Shown here piece by piece: positions 55,876 to 64,000 of a stretch of 64,000 bases of DNA. Origin of the DNA: Ephemerocybe angulata (Eukaryota; Basidiomycota; Agaricomycetes; Agaricales; Psathyrellaceae). The stretch spans positions 124,001-188,000 of the forward strand of contig JAACJK010000221.1 of the NCBI GenBank assembly GCA_013368325.1, written 5' to 3'. The position numbers were made by a program, and so were the translations under genes. A model generated the notes under the pieces. The model ran no database searches and was not told the origin of the DNA. It saw only the letters and a list, made by a program, of their open reading frames with translations. The stretch's first letter is position 1. Each line of letters starts with the position of its first letter.

Positions 55876-57075
55876 ATGATCACCTTCACTCGACTCGCAG
55901 CGCTCCTTGCCCTCCTCTTACCTGTCCTTGCTCAGGACCAGGAAGATGCGAGCCGCTGCTCCAAAATCCCAGACGAGATCAACCTCACTCCACTGACAGA
56001 CCCCTTCACCTTCTTCAACGGCCAACGCGTAAACTCCAAGTCCGACTGGACCTGCCGCCGCGCCGAGATCAGCCAGCTCGTTCAGCGCTACCAACTCGGA
56101 CAACTCCCCACCGTCCCATCGTCCGCCGTGAAGGCGACCTACTTCGAAGAAAGCCGCCCCAAAGTCAACGTCGCCGTCACCGTAGGCGACAAAAGCATCT
56201 CTTTCAACGTCACCATCGTCCCCGCCACCGAGCCAGGAAAGGACTCCTCCCCGGCGATCATCTCCGTCGGGGGGACCACCATCCCCACACTCACCGGTGT
56301 AGCCAACATTCTCTTCAACAACGACGAGATCGCAGCGCAGACGAGCCCGTCCGCGAGCCGTGGCGTCGGCCTGTTCTACGACCTCTACGGCAAGGACCAC
56401 TCTGCGGGCTCGCTCATGGCCTGGGCGTGGGGCATCGGACGCGTCATCGACGCCCTGGAGAAGCTGCCCGAGGCCAAGATCGACACCAAGCACCTCGGCG
56501 TCACCGGCTGCTCGCGCAACGGCAAAGGAGTTCTCATCGCCGGCGCCTTCGAGCCCCGCATCGCGCTCACCATCCCGCAGGAGGGTGGCGCAGGCGGCCC
56601 ATCGTGCTGGCGCATCTCAGACTACCTTGCACGCAAGGGTATCAACACCCAGACTGCACACCAGATCATCACGGAGAATACCTGGCACTCCCCGGCGTTC
56701 GAACCCTACGTCAACCAGGTCGGGATCTTGCCGTTCGACCAGCACCTCGTCACCGCGCTCATCGCCCCACGGGCGCTGTACGTCCCAGAGAACGACGTTG
56801 AGTGGCTTGGGCCCGAGTCGGCGTGGGGGTGTCAGAGGGCTGCCAGGACCGTCTGGGAGGCGCTAGGTGTGGAGGATAGGATCGGATTTGACCAGACTGC
56901 CGTTCATAGCCACTGCCTTTTCCCGGAGTCGGAAGTCGAGGGTTTGACTGCGTTCGTCGACAGGTTCTTGAGGGGCAAGAAGGTGAAGACCGATGGGTAC
57001 TTCAAGACGGAGGCGGAGTATCCCGATTATAGCGACAAGTTCTGGCGCAACTGGAGGGTCCCAACCTTGCGATGA
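55876..57075 (+). CDS. Glucuronoyl esterase, carbohydrate esterase family 15
   Basis: One uninterrupted frame of 399 residues. Signal peptide MITFTRLAALLALLLPVLAQ, then the catalytic domain without a CBM1 or linker. Motifs: DPFTFFNGQRVNSKSDWTCR, FYDLYGKDHSAGSLMAWAWG, the nucleophile elbow VTGCSRNGKG (Ser about 213), IPQEGGAGGPSCWR with the conserved Glu (about 236), ENTWHSPAF, IAPRALYVPENDVEWLGPES and TAVHSHCLFP with the catalytic His (about 346). Cysteines before and after the active site match the conserved disulfides. Reaction: hydrolysis of ester links between 4-O-methyl-glucuronic acid of xylan and lignin alcohols, outside the cell. An in-frame ATG at 55816 would hide the signal peptide, so 55876 is used. 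Lack of introns stands out against its neighbours. Confidence 0.95.
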   Translation: MITFTRLAALLALLLPVLAQDQEDASRCSKIPDEINLTPLTDPFTFFNGQRVNSKSDWTCRRAEISQLVQRYQLGQLPTVPSSAVKATYFEESRPKVNVAVTVGDKSISFNVTIVPATEPGKDSSPAIISVGGTTIPTLTGVANILFNNDEIAAQTSPSASRGVGLFYDLYGKDHSAGSLMAWAWGIGRVIDALEKLPEAKIDTKHLGVTGCSRNGKGVLIAGAFEPRIALTIPQEGGAGGPSCWRISDYLARKGINTQTAHQIITENTWHSPAFEPYVNQVGILPFDQHLVTALIAPRALYVPENDVEWLGPESAWGCQRAARTVWEALGVEDRIGFDQTAVHSHCLFPESEVEGLTAFVDRFLRGKKVKTDGYFKTEAEYPDYSDKFWRNWRVPTLR

Positions 57076-58269
57076 GTGCGATAAGATAGCCGAAATGATG
57101 TATTAGTTGGTGATAGGTGATAGGTGATAGTTGCTGTACTCCTGCCAGACGAACTGTGGACGTCTCCCCAGAGCAGCGAATCGACCAAAGAAGAGCTCGA
57201 TCCAAACATGTCGTGACGTCGGAAGTTCTGTGGGATGCGGGCTGCTCATCATCTCGTTTCGTTGAATAAGAGCTAGGATGGGCAAAAGCATGAGTGGTCC
57301 CCGGATTCGAGGAAATAGCCGCCTTCTTCTTACGGGGAGAGGGAATCGCAGCTTCGGTCTCCTGAAGACTCAACGACAATGTGGTGCTTCTCTTTCGCTC
57401 GTTTGGCAGTGGGCCAAAGAAAGCCGTCATGTGAAAAACGCCAAGATCAAGGGGCATCGTTGTGCTCCGACAAGTGGTAATACCCCTTCGCCTCATCTCC
57501 GCAATCCAGGTGTGTACTCGTGCAGAGCGCTTGAGCGTATTCACCAGCCGTGTGGTTTGCACACGATCATGCCGGACATCTAGCAATATACGCATTGGCA
57601 TGTCAAACCCCCAGATATGGTTCAAGTTGACACGCACCGTTTTCCCCACCAGTAGACGTCTCTGCTCTCAGTGCTCGATAATATGATACAATGGCTCTCT
57701 GCGTTTCACGGCGTCGCATCCCGTCATCGCTGGAAGATTTCACTCGCCAGTAGCAGCGGTTATTCCACTATCGTGCTCGGGGTTCACGAAAGTCTTTCTG
57801 GGAGCTGCACTTCGTTCCTGCCGCGACGCAGGCATATGGATGGCACCAAGGTTTGTGCAAGGAAGGTAGTGGCCGGAAACAAGAGGCGACCGCGCTTGAC
57901 GCGGCCTTGCCGGGCGGCTCGGCCTATCGATCAGATATGCATGATCCGCTTCCGGCCCAGGAGGGACAAGCGCCCGTCTAGACTGTAGAGACGTGGTGAT
58001 CAGGTTGTATCGGGCTTCGTACCATTGGGTCCTGGACAGACGAGAACTGACCTCGAATAGCTTTTAGAATACATGCGTTCTGCGCCATGGTCCCCCGGTG
58101 CTTACATCGAGAACCACATACCTGTATAATCGACGTACCCTCACCGCAAGAAATATCCTTCCATTGGGGTTTTGAACACTCGGCGTTCGGAGCTGTGACG
58201 TCCTATGTAACGGGGTCCACCGGGTCCTCCCTCGAAATGATGCGCTTGGGCCAATTGGTGCTTTCCATA
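57076..58269. other. Intergenic
   Basis: About 1.2 kb without a gene. A short tandem GATAGGTGATAGGTGATAG lies just after the CE15 stop, at about 57109-57131. Minus-strand open frames are antisense to no known family. Confidence 0.4.
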
Positions 58270-58999
58270 GAACTCTCATCTGCGATTCGTCCTCGCTGGC
58301 ATCTTGTCTATGGTAACCTAATAAATCCTAAGTATCAATACCCAATTCACCATTATCCTCTAACGCTCTGTAACTCCGAGCCTTGGACTCACGACCATCA
58401 CTGCCGGCAATTGGCGACCACCACGACCTTGGCGCGACCATGAGGGAGACTGAGATCCTCCAGCGTCTTCCACAGCATGGGCGCCAAATTTCAAGCTTTC
58501 GGATACCCATCGCCGCGAAATTTACGAACCTTCCCCCAATCTTGGTCAGCATGGACGGCATGCCAGGTCTGACCACAGCCCCAGTCGCGATTTGTCCTCC
58601 GGGCTTTGCTTGGGCAGCTTCAGACTCTTCGCTTCTGCATACACTTGGTGGAAAGGTGGACAATGCAAGTATCTGTTTCGATGCAACTTGGGTGCTTACA
58701 TTTGTTGAGATTTGGGTCTTTTGGACAGGGAACAAATGACAAGTGAATCGACGGTCTATCCAACTCCTTACATTCTAAGTATTCTTTCTCGAGTTCACTT
58801 TCCTAACTTTATCGGTCTTGATTTTGTACTCTTATGGTTGGTGGGGGCCTGAGCTTCCTATGATTATTTTGGTAGTGCGCTTTAAATACAATTCGAATTC
58901 ATCCTTCTGACTGGAGTTTCTACTGAGTACTTGCTGAGTTCCGAGCACGGCTGAGTTACCGAATTGATGCCCCTATCCGTATCTATATCCCGAACGGCC
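58270..58999. repeat. Promoter region of the flavin monooxygenase gene, duplicated upstream
   Basis: Collinear with 52862-53215 apart from about 310 extra bases at 58468-58785. It runs directly into the ATG at 59000 through ATGCCCCTATCCGTATCTAT, while the other copy breaks off after the same block. Confidence 0.85.
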
Positions 59000-60774
59000 A
59001 TGTCGACGCGACCACCGAAGACAATCGCCATTATCGGGGCTGGACCTGCAGGCCTCGCAGCTCTCAAAAGCGTGCTGGAAACGCAGCACTACAAGGATGG
59101 GCTCTGGAACCCCATCGTATTCGAATCGAGATCAGAAGTTGGAGGCGTATGGTGCGTTGCGCTGCAGCTCCGTGCTCATGCCTATCGATGATGTAGATGC
59201 TGAGCAAGAATGAGATGTGCAGGCTACCAGCAACACCAGATCCAAGGAGTCCAGACAAACCTCCAGCGACACCACTATATGATTCGCTAACGACGAACCT
59301 CCCCCACCCTCTCATGTCCTATGCCGACTTTCCCTTCCCCCCAAGTACACCCATCTTCCCAAAGGCTGAATACGTGCAGCGGTACCTGGCCTCATACGCA
59401 GACACATTCTCCCTTAGACCATTCATCCGGCTCAGCACCCGCGTTACCTCGATGGAATACCAGGGCGCAGGCTGGACTTTGAAAGTAAGGTCGACTGATT
59501 CTGCGCAGACGGAAACGCAGCCGGAAACTATCCTTGCCGACCTGGTCATGATCTGCAATGGTCACTACGCCTCTCCCCGCTTCCCCACGACTCCAGGCGT
59601 GGCCGACTGGCTCGACAGGGGCCTGGCGAGCCATTCGATGTGGTACCGCCATCCACCGCCTTCCTCATCAGAAAAGAAGGAGGACAAGACTATCCTAATC
59701 GTCGGTGCAGGGCCGAGTGGCCAAGATCTCACAGCCGATTTTCTCGCACTTAAGTCCTCCCCAACGACCCGTTATACTATCATCCACTCGACAACGGAAG
59801 GTGCATATCTCCCTTCGGACGAGCGGGACGCCCCCCAACCCAACGGCAACATTCTCAAACGCCGGGGAAGAGTCGTCCAATACCACCCTCTCCCTCAGCC
59901 TCCGAATCCTCGCGAAAGTGAATTTGGGGAGCCTCTTCAAGGAACAGTTACCTTCGAACCCCCACACCACCCTGAAGGCGCCGAGGGGGAGACGATATCC
60001 GGCATATCACACGTCTACCTCGCGACAGGGTACGACTACGACTACCCCTTCCTCCAACCTCCGATTCTCTCGGACGCATTCCCCCCACCACTTCCCCTTC
60101 CCCCAGCACCCCACCAAACACACCCCTTGTATAACTGCGGTTTCAGCGTCTCATGGCTTGCACGGCATATGTGGCCTTTGCATCTCCCTCTCGAACGGTC
60201 CCAGTTGGAAGCCATTGACGCTGGTGTTACGACATATCCCCCGACGTCCCTTGCTTTTCTGGGACTCCTCTCACGCGTCTCGCCGCTCCCACTCGTCGAG
60301 GTACAAGCGCAAGCGGTGTTGGCTGCCTTTTCAGACCCGCCTCTTCTAGACCAGGTCAAGGAGACTTTGGCTGTCGAACAAAGGTACAAGGAACTGAGAG
60401 GCAGCTTTGGAGAGAATAGCGAGGACGCTGTGAACGAGAAGGTGTACAAAGCGTGGCACAAGTTCGAGCCGATGCAACAGTTCGACTATCGAGAACAATT
60501 GAATTCAGACTTTATAGCCCGCTCGACTTCAGCATCGCCAATTATACCCGAATGGCACAGGGAGATGTACAAACAGGTCGGCCTCCTCCGGCAGACATGG
60601 CGTGCGCTTGAGCGTAGTGGGGAGGCGGAGGCGTTCGTGCGAGGTGTGGGATCGGGTCTGGATCCTGAAGCAGAGTGGGAAGGGTGTCTGAAGCGGTTGT
60701 TGAAACGAGCCATGGAAGGGAAAATGGGGGAGGAGATCAGTGGGGAGAATAGTGTCGATCTAGGCAGAATCTAA
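59000..60774 (+). CDS. Flavin-containing monooxygenase
   Basis: Two exons, 59000-59151 and 59223-60774, with a 71-base intron; 567 residues. FAD-binding motif at the N-terminus: TIAIIGAGPAGLAALKSVLE (Gly-x-Gly-x-x-Gly), GGVW, then TPLYDSLTTNLPHPLMSYAD as in fungal and yeast FMOs. NADPH-binding motif KTILIVGAGPSGQDLTADFL in the middle, and the late HVYLATGYDYDYPF strand of the ATG-containing motif. The last 200 residues are helical. Role in the family: NADPH- and oxygen-dependent oxidation of soft nucleophiles such as thiols and amines; in basidiomycetes these often act in detoxification. Substrate unknown. No signal peptide. A truncated duplicate lies at 54777-55060 and its promoter copy at 52862-53215. 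Confidence 0.9.
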
Positions 60775-60865
60775 GCCTGTACTTCGGACTGGACACAACA
60801 AGGCAATCGTGTATGCACATTAGATACTTGGAAGAGTGACCAATACAAAGGGTATTAGAAGAACC

Positions 60866-62165
60866 TTAGAGCTCGACATGGTCCAAAGCTGTCCGTATAG
60901 CAGAAGGTGTGGGCTCTGGGGTGGGTTCTGGTGGAAGAACGGATGACAAGATCTCCGATATGGCTGCATCCTCCAGGTTCCCTCCATTCTCATCAATCTG
61001 AACAACAGCAACGGGTGTCGGCGTTGGTTCAGGCTCCTCAACAGCATTCGCCCCCTTCTGAGATAAAGAACCTGCCAGGCTGCTCGCTACACTCGCAGCA
61101 CTCACTGCAATTGACACCACACTCGCCGTCGCGCTCGCCACTGCACTCGCAGGCACGAATTCGACAGCCTTCGATGACCCCGACCCCAGCCCCGGGACCC
61201 AACTAAGGATACTGAAAACAACTCGCACTCCCCTCCCTATCGTTCTCGCCCAGCCCACCCAGACGACGACGCAGATGAAGAACATGAACGCGCCTATTAG
61301 CACCAGTCTGTCCATCCAGTCCGCCTTTTCCAGGGCACCCAGGATCTCTTTGGCGGTGTCCATGGCAGCGGTGAGAGAGTCGTGCTGTGCGGATGCGGCG
61401 GAGAGGGTGGTGGTAGACGTTGTGAGGAGCTGGGTTGAGAGGACGGAGGTTTGGAGCTCTGCTTGCATGGAGGCCATGAGGCGGTGGAGGGAGGTTGTGA
61501 GGTTTTGGGAGGCGGATTCGAGGTTCTGAGATGCTCTATGGGACAAAGTGGCGAGTCAGTATGTGTATTTGGTGTTAAGGAGCGTAGAGGAGTCTTACGG
61601 ATCGGAGGGCTTTTCGGATGAGGAAGGTGCGCGGGCGAAGAGCTCGGCGCGGTTTGTGTTGAGCTTTTGGGCGTCCACGGCGCGTTTAGAGGTAAGAATT
61701 GCGGTCCGGGTCTTTGCGCGGAGTCTGGTTGAATGTCAACCGATTATGTACGAAAGCCAGAGAGACCATAGGACGTGTACGCACTCATGCAATCGATCAC
61801 TCCACCTCTCGACCACATCCCTCAACTCGCTCCGTGCCCGTTCACCAGATTGGTCGTCAACCGTAATTGAGAGATTCTGTACAACCAGAACGCAGACACA
61901 AGTATCTTAGCATCTTTGAGACTCCTCGAAATGAACTACGACTTACGTCAAGGTCCCTCGACAAAACACCCAGCTCCTCCCGAGCCTCCTCTGCTAGCCG
62001 CTGCTGATCTTTCGGCCCTCCTGGAGACGGATTCGCAGAGCTTGGTGGTGAACCGCAGGCGAGAAGCCGTGGGAGGATATCCTCTTCCACAAACCTTGCA
62101 CGACGCTCGAGGGAAGCGATGAGGTCCGACGCATCTTCAGCCAGTTTCGAAGGAATTGGGGGCAT
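60866..62165 (-). CDS. SEC20: Sec20-type SNARE for Golgi-to-ER retrograde transport
   Basis: Four exons, 62165-61947, 61876-61785, 61724-61599 and 61535-60866, introns 60-70 bases; 368 residues. N-terminal helical region KLAEDASDLIASLERRARFV, EEAREELGVLSRDLD, RARSELRDVVERWSDRLHEL, RAKTRTAILTSKRAVDAQ; SNARE-like helix LTTSLHRLMASMQAELQTSV to LTAAMDTAKEILGALEKADW; one membrane helix LVLIGAFMFFICVVVWVGWA. In yeast Sec20 works with Ufe1, Use1 and Sec22. Unusual: the tail after the membrane helix is about 130 residues, Ala/Ser then Pro/Glu-rich, and it ends HVEL, close to the HDEL retrieval signal that ends yeast Sec20. That part would lie in the ER lumen. Length exceeds simple relatives because of this tail. 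Confidence 0.85.
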
Positions 62166-62568
62166 TGTCGTTGTATATGACAGCCTTTTGAGTCAGAGGA
62201 ACAGTTATAGTCGCAGTTGTGGAGCAATCAGACGCCCAAGATGTTGAAATCCTGGTTGGTGGTAGAACTATGTCGGGAACGAGGAGGGCAGCGAGGGACA
62301 GGCTGCCAGACGACACGACGGCACCGCCGTCATTAATTGATGGGCTTCCACGTGACCTTGTCTGAAACAGGCGCCTGTCGGCCGTAGGCGCCGCCCAGCG
62401 TGGGGAAATGCCGCTTGTCTTGTTTGGCCAAAACGCTTCTTTCTTAGTTCGCGACGTTGACCATCGATATCCACCTTTCTTTTCTCCACCTGATTCATCT
62501 TGACTCATAGCGTGTCCACAAGGTTGAAGAGACTTTGCCCCAGCTGCATTCGCTGACAGCCTTGAACG
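62166..62568. other. Divergent promoter region between SEC20 and an F-box gene
   Basis: About 400 bases between two divergent starts; GC-rich with no clear TATA box. Confidence 0.5.
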
Positions 62569-63961
62569 ATGGTGAAGCCAGCGCAGACTCGGGGCGTTGG
62601 TCGTGGTGGTTCCAAATCCAACAACACTGGTGCGCACGCGCTGGAAAACGTCCCGTCTGACGGCGAGAGCTCATGTCTGAACATCGCGTTTTACAGCGGC
62701 GTTGACGCGATCGGCGCGCGCCAAAGCGACAGGCAAAACTGCGCTAGGCAAACGAACGCGGTCAAACTCAAGGCCCGAGTCTGGGATTGTGGTTGATCCC
62801 TCGCCCGATTCAAGTTTAGAAGGATCAGACCATCCCTCAAAGCGATTCCGCAAAGATAACGCCGTTGCTGGTCCCTCCTCTACTGTCTTGGCTCCTCCTC
62901 CTGGCCTTGATCTCACAGTCCAGAAGTCCAGATCGCGCAAACGCCCTAAACTCGCCGCGTCCACTCCAACGCAGGCGGAAAAGGGCACGGCCGACTCATC
63001 CAATCCGCCTTCTCTGATTTTAACCATGCCCCTCGAAATATTTACCGAAATCCTCCTCAACACGTCGTTGAAAGATATTCTAGCCGTCTCTCGAACTTGT
63101 ACCGCCCTCCGCGCCTCCCTCCTCCTCCCGTCATCCGCGTTTATTTGGAAGCACGCGCGTCTCCATATCACAGATAGGTATAAATTCCGGGGCTATCTAG
63201 GTCCTTTTATTGGGAACCAGAATGACCCGATAGCTCAGAAGAAGAAATTGCAAGAACGGACCGACGACGTGGCAGCTTCCTTGAAGGTGCCCGACTGGGA
63301 GCAGGAGCAGTACGGTGGGGGGTCTGAATGTGGATTCTTCAAAAGCGAGGCAGAGTATGCAGCGTTTGTGTACGAGGATGGGGGTGCATGTGAAGTATGT
63401 GGGGAGAAAGGTGCATTTCTGTCGTATGCGTTGCGCATTACGTTGTGTAAAAAGGTGCCTGTTCAAATCGCTGGAGGTCGCTCGCCAAGCTAATTGGCTA
63501 CTTATTTCAGGACTCATGCCAGAAGATACTCGTTAGGTACGATGAGCATCATAGACTGGGTTGAGATCTGGCTCTGAGGCGTTATTCGACAGGGACCACA
63601 TTAGGAGGATGTCAGACCTATGGCAAACCGATCCCGATCACTATGAAATACATCCAAACCTCTATCCGCGGATGGAAGTGTACCTGAGTATGCAAACGCG
63701 GCCAAACCCTAGGATAGGTAGATACTGACTCGGCGGCAGGGACTGACCGGTTTCCCGACACGCGAGCATCCCGCACTTTGGCTGCACGGCGTAAACTGAG
63801 TGCGTTTCTATTCACATTCTCGCGTTTCAAATTTCTCAACCTTGTCCGTCTGTGTAGTGGCTGGAGAGTTGTGCAGGAAGCGCCATCCCCGACTTGAAGC
63901 CCTTATAGACGAAAACAAAGGGAAGGAAGGCGGCGTAGAGGTGAAGCCCTCCATGCTTTGA
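62569..63961 (+). CDS. F-box protein with Cys-rich segment
   Basis: Six exons: 62569-62629, 62697-63454, 63511-63536, 63593-63687, 63740-63799 and 63858-63961; 367 residues if the TGA at 63959-63961 is the true end, though a later exon beyond the window cannot be excluded. The N-terminus is basic and nuclear-like (SARAKATGKTALGKRTRSNS, then PSKRFRKDN and KSRSRKRPKL). The F-box follows: LILTMPLEIFTEILLNTSLK, DILAVSRTCTALRASLLLPS, SAFIWKHAR. A segment ACEVCGEKGAFLSYALRITL with later C-K-K-D-S-C spacing could bind zinc. It ends with a helical basic tail ASRTLAARRKLMAGELCRKR. The exon at 63511 is 26 bases. By family knowledge an SCF substrate receptor; target unknown. The first intron join (NNT to AALTRSARAK) is well supported. 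Confidence 0.78.
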
Positions 63962-64000
63962 CGGGCGATAGCTTCTGACAAGTGATAATCAGGTAATCAA

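Noticed and set aside
55665..56801. Plus-strand open frame of about 378 codons overlapping the CE15 gene
   Set aside because: It is the +1 or +2 shadow of the esterase frame, Arg- and Pro-rich with no domain.
32109..60774. A biosynthetic gene cluster built from the FAD oxidase, the monooxygenase and neighbours
   Set aside because: No polyketide, peptide or terpene core enzyme, the oxidases are 17 kb apart, and housekeeping SNARE and chromatin genes lie between them.
1..64000. CRISPR arrays, operons, prokaryotic promoters or phage genes
   Set aside because: All gene structures are eukaryotic with spliceosomal introns; no regularly spaced repeats of CRISPR type were seen.

Overview
The window is nuclear DNA of a filamentous basidiomycete, most likely a wood- or litter-decaying Agaricomycete. 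The genes carry many short GT-AG introns (mostly 48-75 bases), several exons are only 5-17 bases long, and TATA boxes lie 55-120 bases upstream of several start codons. The families present fit as well: GPI-anchored cupredoxin, FuA-class glutathione transferase, GH6 cellobiohydrolase, CE15 glucuronoyl esterase, aryl-alcohol-type aldo-keto reductase, F-box proteins and a fungal 7TM protein. Exon structures were joined by hand from splice signals and frame continuity, and the totals come out as whole codons.

Layout. 0-7.7 kb: 3' part of a cupredoxin gene, a chimeric dehydrogenase relic, a 180-base tandem duplication, a glutathione transferase, a 5'-truncated LINE and a broken F-box gene. 7.7-20.5 kb: housekeeping-like genes, namely a large disordered protein, a 7TM protein, a FYVE-like/SAP/RING ubiquitin ligase with a 726-base repeat-bearing intron, and an F-box protein. 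20.5-32 kb: small secreted proteins, a truncated GH5 gene, and an aldo-keto reductase gene interrupted by a 1412-base LTR element with identical LTRs and a 5-base target duplication, followed by repeat-bearing non-coding DNA. 32-46 kb: a single-pass membrane protein, the GH6 gene, a secreted ferritin-like protein, a BBE-type FAD oxidase, a DUF1917 pseudogene, a histidine phosphatase and the Golgi SNARE Tlg1. 46.8-52.8 kb: one 1796-residue chromatin-type protein ending in a PHD-like finger and a chromodomain. 52.8-64 kb: scattered pieces of a duplicated flavin monooxygenase gene, a small secreted protein, a tRNA-Val, the CE15 esterase, the intact monooxygenase, the SNARE Sec20 and a second F-box protein.

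How the genes relate. There is no operon and no clear metabolic cluster. GH6, CE15, the cupredoxin, the FAD oxidase, the aldo-keto reductase, the monooxygenase and the glutathione transferase could all serve lignocellulose breakdown and the handling of its aromatic products. Tlg1 and Sec20 belong to the secretory pathway those enzymes use. The most notable features are recent rearrangements: the young LTR insertion that breaks the aldo-keto reductase, the monooxygenase copy split by a secreted-protein gene, and relics of LINE, GH5, F-box and DUF1917 genes.
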